Origin: a virus
Strand: one strand, 5' to 3'
Length of the DNA: 20,619 bases
Virus record (IMG/VR): IMGVR_UViG_3300035156_000276
Location: 1 to 20,619 of that record
The notes under the pieces were generated by a model, which saw only the letters and a program-made list of their open reading frames with translations, did no database searches and was not told the origin of the DNA. Shown here piece after piece: positions 13,359 through 19,680 of the stretch (positions are counted from its first letter, which is position 1; each line of letters begins with the position of its first letter). The position numbers were made by a program, and so were the translations under genes.

Positions 13359-14731
13359 GCAATATCGATAACTACGGCGCGGCGCTCTACTCGAACGAGG
13401 CGGAGCAGTCGGTCCTAGGCGCGCTGATGCGATTCCCTGAATCTTTCGACCAAGTCGGCGACCTCATGGCGAAGCATTTCTTCCGCGCTGAGCATACGGA
13501 GATTTTCAGCACCATCACAAAACTGGCGCGCGAGGGCAAGTCGCACGATCTGATCTCGGTTCTGGCTGGCATACAGGCCGCCGGCGGGCCATACGTCGAG
13601 GGGATGGCGCCGTACCTCAACGACATGGTGCAAAGCGTCCCTAGCTCCGCTCACGTCAGCCGTCACGGCGCTCTCGTCATCGAGCACGCGCTGCTGCGGG
13701 CAATCCTGCACGTTGGTGGCTGCGTGGTGGACATGGTTCAAGACCGCAAGGGCAAGGGCGCCGATGAGATCCTCGACAAGACACAGTCGATGGTCAATTC
13801 GCTGGCCGAGCGTCGTGTCCGCAACGAGCCGCGGATGATTCGCGACGTGATGTCCGATTTCATCGAGTCGGTTGCGCAGCGCGCCGGCGGCCTGCAGTCG
13901 GCCATCTCGACCGGCATTGAAGGTATCGATCGACTGCTCAACGGCGGCGTGCGCCCTGGCCATCTGGTAATCGTTGCCGGCCGCCCGTCGATGGGGAAAA
14001 CCGCACTGACCACCGACATGGGCCTAAACATGTCATCCACAGTGAGCGTGCTGAACTTCAGCATGGAGATGGAAAGTCAGGAAATCGCCGCGCGCGCCCT
14101 GGCCAACCGCGGCCGCGTCAACTTGGCGCAGCTCATGGGGCAGATCAACGAAAACGACACCGATACCTGGAATCGAGTTACCCACGGCACCATCGTGCTC
14201 AGCGATTTGTCGTTCGCCATCGATGACACCGCCGCCATTTCGCTGCTGGAGCTGCGCCTAAAAGCGAAGGCATGGAAGCGGCGCCATGGGCTCGACGTCA
14301 TCATCGTGGACTACCTGGGCCTGATGACCGGTGGCGACGGCGATAAGCGGCACGAGCAGATCGGCTCATATTCGCGCGGCCTGAAGGCTCTGGCGAAGGA
14401 ACTTGGCGTGGTGGTGATCGCGCTGGCCCAACTCAATCGCAAGGTCGAGGACCGCCCCGACCGCCGCCCGATGCTGTCGGACCTGCGCGACTCCGGCGAG
14501 ATCGAGCAGGATGCCGACATTGTGATGCTGGTGCACCGTCCGGAGATGTACGAGCCCGAGAACGGTGAGCTACGCGGCTTCGCCGAGGTGTTGGTGCGGA
14601 AGCACCGCAGCGGCTCCCTGGGCGATATCCCGCTCAACTTCGATGGCCCGACGTGTCGGTTTTCCAGTTGGACCGGCGCCACGCCGAACGCGCCCGTCGT
14701 CAAAAGTCGCAACAGCCGATTCCCCGGCTAA
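13355..14731 (+). CDS. dnaB: Replicative DNA helicase, DnaB family
   Basis: 458 residues starting MSNIDNYGAALYSNEAEQSV; the ATG overlaps the initiator stop. The N-terminal helical DnaB domain (EAEQSVLGALM..PESFDQV) is followed by the RecA-like core: Walker A GRPSMGKT (209-216), FSMEM.S.E (236-243), Walker B VIIVDYLGLM (315-324), AQLNR.VEDR..R.P..SDLRDSGEIEQDAD and the C-terminal HRSG arginine-finger region. All motifs are intact and length is normal. It would unwind DNA at the phage origin after loading by the O-like protein. Phages such as P22 use the same O-like plus own-DnaB pairing instead of a helicase loader. Confidence 0.97.
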   Translation: MSNIDNYGAALYSNEAEQSVLGALMRFPESFDQVGDLMAKHFFRAEHTEIFSTITKLAREGKSHDLISVLAGIQAAGGPYVEGMAPYLNDMVQSVPSSAHVSRHGALVIEHALLRAILHVGGCVVDMVQDRKGKGADEILDKTQSMVNSLAERRVRNEPRMIRDVMSDFIESVAQRAGGLQSAISTGIEGIDRLLNGGVRPGHLVIVAGRPSMGKTALTTDMGLNMSSTVSVLNFSMEMESQEIAARALANRGRVNLAQLMGQINENDTDTWNRVTHGTIVLSDLSFAIDDTAAISLLELRLKAKAWKRRHGLDVIIVDYLGLMTGGDGDKRHEQIGSYSRGLKALAKELGVVVIALAQLNRKVEDRPDRRPMLSDLRDSGEIEQDADIVMLVHRPEMYEPENGELRGFAEVLVRKHRSGSLGDIPLNFDGPTCRFSSWTGATPNAPVVKSRNSRFPG

Positions 14732-14753
14732 TTTCTAACCAAGGATTTTAACC

Positions 14754-15386
14754 ATGAGCAAAATCATTTCAATCTCGACTGTCGACACCGCAAAGATGAT
14801 TCGCAAGGCCTTGAAGGAGTCGTTCCCTGACATTAAATTCGCCGTCCGATGTGATCAGTACGCAAACGGGTCATCTATCCACGTTGCTTGGCCGGACGGG
14901 CCTGGCGCGGAAATGGTCGAATCGATCGTCGGCCGATTCCGCGAGAGCTTTTTCGATGTGCAATCGGATTATCGGGACAATCTGTATCACCGGCTTGACG
15001 GTGCCTTAGCGCGCTTCGGTCCCGATCATGTCTTCTGCCATCGGCGTTTCTCGGACGCGGCCGTAATTGGGGCGATTGACGCTATCTACGAAGCGAATCG
15101 CGACATCCTGGCGGCGCAGGGAGTAAGCAAGCCAGTCGCGGCGACCTTCCGCATTGGCGACCTGTGCAATGTATACATCGGACCCACGCCAGCGCAAGTT
15201 CCAATGCACGAGATGTTCGATCCAATTACCGAGCCGCGTTCTCGGTCGATGTACGAAACGATTACGGATTGGCTGCGCGCGACCAATGATCGTGTCATGC
15301 CGGCGGAGAGCGTCACAGCCAGCCGCGTGACGATTGCCGCGGCGGATAACGTCAGCGGCGCGGTGCCAGAGATCCATGTTCACTGA
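14754..15386 (+). CDS. LPD29-domain-like phage protein
   Basis: 210 residues. The N-terminal ~70 residues, ISTVDTAKMIRKALKESFPDIKFAVR..QYA.GSSI.V.W.DGP....VE.IV..F, match the LPD29 domain (large polyvalent-protein associated domain 29), found in phage and plasmid proteins probably injected with or acting on DNA. The remainder (DHVFCHRRFSDAAV..AIDAIYEANRD) is not recognised. A 22-base gap separates it from dnaB, and the spacer contains AAGGA before the ATG. Likely part of the same transcript. Confidence 0.72.
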   Translation: MSKIISISTVDTAKMIRKALKESFPDIKFAVRCDQYANGSSIHVAWPDGPGAEMVESIVGRFRESFFDVQSDYRDNLYHRLDGALARFGPDHVFCHRRFSDAAVIGAIDAIYEANRDILAAQGVSKPVAATFRIGDLCNVYIGPTPAQVPMHEMFDPITEPRSRSMYETITDWLRATNDRVMPAESVTASRVTIAAADNVSGAVPEIHVH

Positions 15387-15404
15387 CAACGGAGAACCCC
15401 GATT

Positions 15405-15432
15405 CGGGGGTGTTGACGATTCCATCGACACC
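15405..15432 (+). other. Stem-loop between the LPD29-like gene and the next gene
   Basis: GGTGTTGA and TCGACACC pair with one wobble around an 8-base loop; CCCCGATTCGGGG lies directly upstream. No T-run follows, so this is a structured spacer rather than a clear terminator. Confidence 0.4.
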
Positions 15433-15483
15433 CTGACTAGCAGCCACATCGATGGAACTTAACAAACCTGGAGCATTGCACGC

Positions 15484-15915
15484 ATGAGCAACTATTCGAA
15501 ACAAGAACTGGCCGCAATGGCGGCCGCCCGCCCGCGCCGCGTGATCCCCGTCGCCGAGCGCGTCACGCTGACTGGCACCGACGAATGTCTCGCCTGCTGG
15601 AAGGAGTGGATGGGCCGCAACGATACCGACTTGGGCGTCAAGTCGCAGTCGACATTGAAGGCCGATAGCGATGGATACGGCAGTGGCGATACCTCGCAAA
15701 TGCGACGCGACAACGAGATCGCCGAGGCCACTGACGCGATGATCCGCAGCCTGCAGCGGTCCGACCAGTGGGCCATCCGGATTCAACTCGGCGTCGCCAG
15801 CATGAAGGTGTGGAATTTCGCGCGGCTCGACTACATCGAGGAGGCGCAACGGGCGCGCGTCGCGCTCGAAGCCCTGCTGAAAAAGAATGTTGCCACGCGT
15901 CTTTTGTTCGGGTAA
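15484..15915 (+). CDS. Hypothetical phage protein, possible late regulator
   Basis: 143 residues, GGAG about 10 bases before the ATG. The sequence has an N-terminal basic part (AAARPRRVIPVAERV), a C..CWKEWMGR region, a helical part EIAEATDAMIRSLQRSDQWAI and an aromatic stretch MKVWNFARLDYIEEAQRARVAL. I do not recognise a family with confidence. Its position, last protein gene before the RNA genes and the packaging genes, is where lambdoid phages encode Q-type antiterminators or other late activators, so such a role is possible but unproven. Confidence 0.62.
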   Translation: MSNYSKQELAAMAAARPRRVIPVAERVTLTGTDECLACWKEWMGRNDTDLGVKSQSTLKADSDGYGSGDTSQMRRDNEIAEATDAMIRSLQRSDQWAIRIQLGVASMKVWNFARLDYIEEAQRARVALEALLKKNVATRLLFG

Positions 15916-15957
15916 AGTGTCGTCACTGGCTGGTCTCGCTATGGCGAAACCGACCTT

Positions 15958-16040
15958 AAGGGTGTGGTGAAATTGGTAGACACAGCGGTCTTGAAAACCG
16001 TCGCGAAAGCACTGGGGGTTCGAGTCCCTCCGCCCCCACA
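15958..16040 (+). tRNA. tRNA-like gene: leucine-type body with UGA anticodon
   Basis: A class II cloverleaf can be drawn. The D-arm GTG-AAATTGGTAGA-CAC is of tRNA-Leu type. The anticodon stem GCGGT/ACCGT has loop CTTGAAA (anticodon UGA, reading serine UCA). The variable arm holds a GC-GAAA-GC hairpin, and the T-arm is GGGGG-TTCGAGT-CCCTC. The acceptor stem pairs at positions 3-7 (GGGTG/CGCCC), but positions 1-2 (AA against CC) do not. The discriminator is A and the encoded end is ACAG, not ACCA. It is therefore either a degenerate tRNA or one needing unusual maturation. Leucine-type D-arm and A73 with a serine anticodon leave its charging uncertain. Confidence 0.7.
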
Positions 16041-16120
16041 GAATATTTGGGCTACAAGCAGCTGCGGTGGCTCACCCGATCTCTGCGCAAACAGATGACA
16101 ACTGGGAAAGACCAGTACTA

Positions 16121-16151
16121 AGCCCGCTCCGAAAGGTCTGCGGGCTTTTTT
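16121..16151 (+). terminator. Rho-independent terminator
   Basis: AGCCCGC and GCGGGCT pair around a 12-base loop, followed by TTTTTT. It lies 80 bases after the tRNA-like gene and before the small membrane protein gene, where it would end or limit the early transcript; a late antiterminator could read through it. Confidence 0.85.
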
Positions 16152-16167
16152 ACGTCCAAGGCCCGCC

Positions 16168-16473
16168 ATGCACGAAACCCCGCCAGCACACATCGTTGCG
16201 ATCCTGGCGTGCGCCATCGCGGGCCTTGCGTGCATCTACCTGGTCATCATGCGCCTTGCCGATTGCGCCCTCGATGCGCTCAAGGATATCAGCCACGACA
16301 GCCCGTACCAGTCGCGATGCAGCACTGCTCCCGGCGTCAGTGGTCGCCAAGCGCTCGCCATTGTCGGTGCCGTCCTGTTGCTGGGAGCTGTCGCTGTGCT
16401 GGCTGGTACATGGTTAGGGCAAGAGTGCATCGAATATCTGGCGCGCGTGTTATGGGCGGCGCGACCGAATTAA
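16168..16473 (+). CDS. Small two-helix membrane protein of phage
   Basis: 101 residues with AAGG upstream of the ATG. Two hydrophobic segments are clear: residues ~9-30 (IVAILACAIAGLACIYLVIM) and ~63-86 (ALAIVGAVLLLGAVAVLAGTW), with a polar cysteine-containing loop between. Small two-helix proteins in this size range include class II-type holins, but no endolysin is adjacent and it lies outside an evident lysis cassette, so holin is only one possibility. It is flanked by a terminator upstream and RNA genes downstream. Confidence 0.6.
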   Translation: MHETPPAHIVAILACAIAGLACIYLVIMRLADCALDALKDISHDSPYQSRCSTAPGVSGRQALAIVGAVLLLGAVAVLAGTWLGQECIEYLARVLWAARPN

Positions 16474-16658
16474 TTGCAAAGACTCGCCAACGGATGGCGA
16501 CCGGACATAGCCTAGGCCGGGACGAAGAAGCCATCCAGCATCGCCGAGCGGGGAATAGAAAACACAGTCGGGCGCAGCAATGCACGCCGAACGACGCCGG
16601 ACGCTGTAACCGGCACGCCTCACTGGCGCAACCAGTGACCACACAGAGCGGCCCGTGA
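16452..16658 (+). CDS. Doubtful small basic ORF
   Basis: An ATG overlapping the end of the membrane-protein gene opens a 68-codon frame (MGGATELIAKTRQRMATG...) rich in Arg, His and Gln. No clear ribosome site or known domain; the last ~7 codons run into the closing helix of the structured RNA at 16639. It may be a real small phage protein or chance reading of a non-coding stretch. Confidence 0.28.
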   Translation: MGGATELIAKTRQRMATGHSLGRDEEAIQHRRAGNRKHSRAQQCTPNDAGRCNRHASLAQPVTTQSGP

Positions 16659-16764
16659 ATGTCGGCCGACGCTTGAAAGCTGTCGCGACAGCCGTAGGGT
16701 AAATCTCAGGAAATGGTAGGAGCGTTCGATTCGCTCCCCTGTAATCCCGGGTCGCTCTGTGTGG
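16639..16764 (+). ncRNA. Candidate structured RNA closed by a 17-bp helix
   Basis: CCACACAGAGCGGCCCG (16639-16655) pairs along its full length with CGGGTCGCTCTGTGTGG (16748-16764), with one G-U pair. Inside are a 10-base palindrome GTCGGCCGAC (16661-16670) and a 14-base palindrome GCTGTCGCGACAGC (16679-16692). There is also a T-arm-like hairpin GGAGCG-TTCGATT-CGCTCC (16719-16737), extended by CAGG (16707-16710) pairing CCTG (16738-16741). It lies among tRNA and tmRNA genes with no coding signal inside. It is not a standard cloverleaf and I do not recognise a known family. Confidence 0.5.
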
Positions 16765-16928
16765 TTAAGCGCGTGTCGTAGCGTAGGGTTGGGGGTTCCC
16801 GGCCGCCACAAAGTGCAGGCGAGGTTTGGCGTAGACAAGCCGTGGGGCCGCGAAAGCGGTGGACCAGTACGGGCTCCTCGTGAAGAAGAAATGCCAATGG
16901 CAGCCGGGAAATAGCGGCAACCAGTTTC
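16765..16928. other. Non-coding spacer before tRNA-Gly
   Basis: No gene or canonical tRNA found. It contains a small GNRA-capped hairpin, CCGC-GAAA-GCGG near 16851, and several G-rich tracts. Reverse-strand open frames across this segment also run through the tRNA and tmRNA genes and are not credible. Confidence 0.5.
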
Positions 16929-17000
16929 GCAGGTAACGCCAAGGTGGCGCCTCACCCTTCCAAGGTGATCGATGCGGTTCGATTCCGCAAACCTGCTCCA
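16929..17000 (+). tRNA. tRNA-Gly (anticodon UCC)
   Basis: 72-base cloverleaf ending in an encoded CCA. Acceptor GCAGGT pairs ACCTGC (6 of 7 pairs, the last being A-A). The D-arm is GCC-AAGGT-GGC with an unusually short loop. The anticodon stem TCACC/GGTGA encloses CTTCCAA (anticodon TCC), and the T-arm is TGCGG-TTCGATT-CCGCA; discriminator T as in bacterial tRNA-Gly. The tmRNA acceptor piece begins within about 10 bases of its 3' end, suggesting co-transcription and processing from one precursor. Phage copies of tRNA-Gly(UCC) would supply GGA codons. Confidence 0.85.
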
Positions 17001-17007
17001 GAATTGT

Positions 17008-17366
17008 CGTAATCCCATCCAAGTGATGGCGTGTTGGACGAGGGTTCGATTCCCTCCAGGTCCACCAAAAGCAGTTATTCGAAAAATTCGAGCAACTTCT
17101 TTTGATGGGCCTGACCTGGTTTCGACAGCGCGCAGCAGCAGACGATGGCGGCACGGTAGGCGATGACCGTTAATCAAGCACCCGCAGAAATGCAAACGAC
17201 GCAGAATTCAAGGTCGCGGCTTACGCCTAAGACCTTGTGAGGAACGGGCCGCGCCTTATCACCGAATGGCGGCCCACCGAATATTGCAGTCCGAGCGCGG
17301 AAGGCCGCGCAAGCCGGAACGGAAACCGGCACCAGTCTCCCGCGCCGATTACCAAATCGTCGCGTT
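17008..17366 (+). ncRNA. ssrA: Circularly permuted (two-piece) tmRNA
   Basis: The acceptor piece comes first: T-arm GAGGG-TTCGATT-CCCTC (17040-17056), then CAGGTCC-A-CCA (17057-17067). After a 39-base intervening segment the coding piece starts GGGCCTG (17107-17113), which pairs all 7 positions with CAGGTCC. GGTTTCGAC (17118-17126) is the conserved D-loop region. AGCGCGC (17127-17133) pairs with GCGTGTT (17029-17035), rebuilding helix P2 across the two pieces. A PK1-like element (ACGGT/ACCGT) leads to the tag frame at 17192-17230, A-N-D-A-E-F-K-V-A-A-Y-A-stop. CAAGGTC/GACCTTG (17209-17215/17231-17237) forms the stem around the stop codon. tmRNA with SmpB rescues stalled ribosomes. The outer ends are approximate. 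Confidence 0.9.
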
Positions 17367-17390
17367 CCGCCAACCTCTGGCGGCTTTTTA
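17367..17390 (+). terminator. Rho-independent terminator of the tmRNA
   Basis: CCGCCA-ACCTC-TGGCGG followed by CTTTTTA. It directly follows the hairpin-rich 3' part of the tmRNA coding piece and precedes the next protein gene by 15 bases. Confidence 0.88.
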
Positions 17391-17404
17391 TTCGAAGGTG
17401 CTGC

Positions 17405-17656
17405 ATGCTCAACTACCTCTACATCACGGCCGCCGCCGCGCGCGATGCTGGCCTGACGCATGAGGGCAAGCTGTTTGGCGTGCCAGCCTGGTTCGATGGT
17501 GACGACGAGGGCGAGATCGCGATGGCGACGCCAAAGGTCCCGCTGCTGCACGTGTGGTGCATGCTGGCCGATTCGCTTTATGAGATGGCGAGCCGCTTCA
17601 TGGCGGCCGATGCCGTGCTTGTGTCGCCAATCACGATCACAGGGCCGATCAGGTGA
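17405..17656 (+). CDS. Hypothetical phage protein
   Basis: 83 residues from MLNYLYITAAAARDAG, with GAAGG about 8 bases upstream. A longer open frame upstream runs through the tmRNA and is not used. The layout (GKLFGVPAWFDGDDEGEIAMATPKVPLLHVW..LAD) suggests a small alpha/beta protein. Family not recognised. It is first in a chain of very short genes joined by 4-base overlaps. Confidence 0.62.
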   Translation: MLNYLYITAAAARDAGLTHEGKLFGVPAWFDGDDEGEIAMATPKVPLLHVWCMLADSLYEMASRFMAADAVLVSPITITGPIR

Positions 17657-17763
17657 ATGCTACGGCCACCGCCCGCTGGGCGCACATCTTCCATCAACTG
17701 GTGAATCTGCAGCACCTGATCCGCCTCGACAAGCAGCACTTCGTAGGCCGAGCCAAGCAGTGA
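17653..17763 (+). CDS. Very small phage ORF, 36 aa
   Basis: GTG start overlapping the previous stop (GTGA). The product is a short amphipathic peptide (ARWAHIFHQLVNLQHLIRL then KQHFVGRAKQ). Small size and non-ATG start limit confidence, but both ends are tied to neighbouring genes by 4-base overlaps, which supports translation. Confidence 0.5.
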   Translation: MNATATARWAHIFHQLVNLQHLIRLDKQHFVGRAKQ

Positions 17764-17957
17764 GGGCGCATGCCTGGCGCGACATGCTGGTCAACGCAGT
17801 CGTGCACAACGACACCGCGCAGCTTGATGCGATCGCCGCCCGCCTGGCTGCCGACGAGCGCCTGGCCATCGCACCACAGGCGCACGGACATCTGCTGAAC
17901 GGCCAGCCCATCGACGTGGTGGTGTGCCGCGCGCTGAATATGGAAGTGGAAGAATGA
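17760..17957 (+). CDS. Hypothetical phage protein, 65 aa
   Basis: GTG start overlapping the previous stop (GTGA). Sequence MRAHAWRDMLVNAVVHNDT, AARLAADERLAIA, then LLNGQPIDVVVCRAL. Not recognised. It overlaps the following gene by 4 bases. Confidence 0.55.
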   Translation: MRAHAWRDMLVNAVVHNDTAQLDAIAARLAADERLAIAPQAHGHLLNGQPIDVVVCRALNMEVEE

Positions 17958-18049
17958 AACTCAAACTCATCACCCTGAACGTCCAGCACGCGTGCGCAAT
18001 CATCGGCATGGAGTGGGCCGTTCAGCGCGGCGCTCTGACCGCATCATGA
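17954..18049 (+). CDS. Very small phage ORF, 31 aa
   Basis: ATG overlapping the previous stop and TGA overlapping the next ATG. The product MKLKLITLNVQHACAIIG... then MEWAVQRGALTAS is too short to classify. The overlap at both ends is the main support. Confidence 0.5.
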   Translation: MKLKLITLNVQHACAIIGMEWAVQRGALTAS

Positions 18050-18447
18050 ACTGGGCACGCCTCGTCTGCTCGATCATCGGCCACGATAGGGGCTGGCTTG
18101 AATCGCCGCCCGGCGTCATGGGTGGATATGGTGCGCCCTGGCGCTGCCGCCGTTGTGGCGCCGAGTCTGCCGGCATGAAGTACCCGCCCATGCGGCCACG
18201 CCCCAAGCGCTCAGCGCCCGAGCCTACCGCCGAGCGCGCCCAGATCATCACCGCCAAGGCAGGCGATACCATCGCTGTAATGAGCGACGCCTACATGAGT
18301 GCCAACGAGCGCATGCTGCTGATCGCCCTGTTCCAGGCCAAGCTGCCCGAGGGCGTCAAGGTGATGGTGCTCGACCGCGGCATGAAGCTGGCGCACGTCG
18401 AGGCGCCGCACATTCCACAGCCAACACCCGAACGGAGAGCACCATGA
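18046..18447 (+). CDS. Phage protein with N-terminal zinc-finger-like motif
   Basis: 133 residues. The start MNWARLVCSIIGHDRGW and the following WRCRRCGAES form the C...H...CxxC pattern of the small phage zinc proteins grouped as DUF1660 (one Cys and one His in the first helix, CxxC in a later strand). The C-terminal half, after a proline/arginine-rich linker, includes GDTIAVMSDAYMSANERMLLIALFQAKLP.GVKVMVLDRGMKL and looks like a separate small domain. This suggests a fusion of the zinc motif with a second domain of unknown role. Confidence 0.68.
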   Translation: MNWARLVCSIIGHDRGWLESPPGVMGGYGAPWRCRRCGAESAGMKYPPMRPRPKRSAPEPTAERAQIITAKAGDTIAVMSDAYMSANERMLLIALFQAKLPEGVKVMVLDRGMKLAHVEAPHIPQPTPERRAP

Positions 18448-18719
18448 CCTACCACTTCACCGCCCAAGGCGCCAACAAGGACGCAGCCAAGCAGGCTGTC
18501 GCCGAGCAGTTCGACCTGATGATGGGCGCGCAGCCCGTGCACTCGAAGGACCGCGCTGCTGCCATCGCGAATGCTTCCGCTGTGATCGACCTGCTGGCTG
18601 ACGACGAGACCAAGGGCGTGCAGGTATCGCTCAACGGCTATGTGTCGTGGCAGGCGACTGGCCTGAATGCCGCGTCTGTGTCGGCGACTGCCAATCACAT
18701 CGTGCTGCCGGTCGCGTAA
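18444..18719 (+). CDS. Hypothetical phage protein, 91 aa
   Basis: Starts MTYHFTAQGANKDAAKQAVA, overlapping the upstream stop by 4 bases. Helical N-terminal part and a beta-like C-terminal part (VQVSLNGYVSWQ, then SATANHIVLPVA). The VSLNGYVSW segment with preceding helices is common in small phage proteins of unknown role. An overlapping long frame in another phase is a shadow. Confidence 0.65.
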   Translation: MTYHFTAQGANKDAAKQAVAEQFDLMMGAQPVHSKDRAAAIANASAVIDLLADDETKGVQVSLNGYVSWQATGLNAASVSATANHIVLPVA

Positions 18720-18724
18720 TGACC

Positions 18725-18811
18725 ATGCGATTGTTCGGCCCGCAGAGTAATATGGCAGGGAAAAATGAAAATATCCTCGATGCCGCGATGAACAATGTTC
18801 GGTTTGAGTGA
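18725..18811 (+). CDS. Possible 28-aa leader ORF before HNH gene
   Basis: ATG to TGA frame encoding MRLFGPQSNMAGKNENI.. and ending VRFE. The TGA overlaps the ATG of the HNH gene (TGATG), which would couple the two. No strong ribosome site. Confidence 0.4.
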   Translation: MRLFGPQSNMAGKNENILDAAMNNVRFE

Positions 18812-19200
18812 TGGTCGCGAGGCCTAAATCCATCTGCCGAAAGGTAGCCTGTGGCGCATTAATCGATTCGCCAGGGTATTGCGCCAAGCACGCGCAGTTG
18901 AAGGTCGGCTGGGCGGCATCACACAATGGCAAGACGGCGGCGCAGCGCGGGCTTGATTACGCATGGCAGCAGCTGCGCAAGCGGATATTGAGCAGGGATG
19001 GTGGCCTCTGCCGCATCAAGGGCAATGCCTGCGAGTACGTCGCGCGTGAAGTTGATCACATTATAGGCAGAGCGAAGGCGGCTTCGATGGGGTGGACCAG
19101 GGCGCAGATGGATGTTGAATCGAACCTACAAAGTGTATGCAAACCGTGTCACAAGGCCAAATCAGATGCCGAAGCAGCCGCCGCAAGGGGGAGGGTATAG
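18811..19200 (+). CDS. HNH endonuclease
   Basis: 129 residues from MVARPKSICR; a GTG three bases earlier is possible. An N-terminal zinc knuckle-like set (Cys9, Cys14, Cys24, His27) is followed by the HNH domain: LRKRIL.RDGGLC (Cys67), Cys74, the VDHII catalytic motif (His83), N105 and the C..CH closing pair (Cys110, Cys113, His114). HNH proteins directly before the terminase genes are typical of HK97-type phages, where they nick DNA and assist packaging with the large terminase. The position here matches. Confidence 0.93.
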   Translation: MVARPKSICRKVACGALIDSPGYCAKHAQLKVGWAASHNGKTAAQRGLDYAWQQLRKRILSRDGGLCRIKGNACEYVAREVDHIIGRAKAASMGWTRAQMDVESNLQSVCKPCHKAKSDAEAAAARGRV

Positions 19201-19280
19201 GCATTGTTCGGGTCATTCACAACCCAGACCGTCTGTCCAGCTTTATTTTTACGTCCACAAATCAAACTTTGGAGTTCTGA

Positions 19281-19679
19281 ATGCCAAAACCTCGCACGCC
19301 TTCGGCAGTTCTTGAAGCGCGGGGAGCGTTCGCCCAAAATCCGGATCGCAAACGTGAGGACTTTCAGTCTGGTGAATTCGATCCAGTCGCGCCTGAATAT
19401 TTCACAGCCGCGCAAACGGCTGTATGGGATGAGCTGGTGCGGCTTTTGCCTGCATCGGTTTTGCAGGCCACGGATCGAATGGCGGTGGAATTGGTAGCGC
19501 GGCTGGTCGCCCGGTTCCGCTTGATCGACGATGCCGACGTGACCATGGCCCAGGTTGCACAAATCCGAACGGCGCTCGCGACCCTTGGTATGACGCCTGC
19601 GGATCGTTCTCGCGTCAGCGCCAAGAAGGTGGTCGCTGCCAATCCATTCTTGGCTCTGGTGGCGAAGACCAGGGCTTGA
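19281..19679 (+). CDS. terS: Terminase small subunit, P27 family
   Basis: 132 residues. The N-terminus MPKPRTPSAVLEARGAF..NP.R and the body PEYFTAAQTAVWDELVRLLPASVLQATDRMAVELVARLVARFR, then TLGMTPADRSRVSAKK, match the P27 family of phage small terminases. The protein recognises the packaging site and activates the large subunit. It lies 1 base before the large subunit start. An 80-base gap separates it from the HNH gene. Confidence 0.93.
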   Translation: MPKPRTPSAVLEARGAFAQNPDRKREDFQSGEFDPVAPEYFTAAQTAVWDELVRLLPASVLQATDRMAVELVARLVARFRLIDDADVTMAQVAQIRTALATLGMTPADRSRVSAKKVVAANPFLALVAKTRA

Positions 19680-19680
19680 C

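Noticed and set aside
16621-16637. Stem CACTGG/CCAGTG with loop CGCAA as an anticodon arm of a tRNA-Cys
   Set aside because: The 7-base loop reading lacks the invariant U33, and no D-arm, T-arm or acceptor stem can be placed around it.
16620-17195. 191-codon open frame on the - strand
   Set aside because: It runs antisense through the tRNA-Gly and tmRNA genes, has cysteine/arginine-rich unnatural composition, and no ribosome site; it is a shadow of structured RNA genes.
17237-17404. Upstream extension of the protein starting at 17405
   Set aside because: It would translate the tmRNA 3' part and its terminator; the ATG at 17405 has its own ribosome site.
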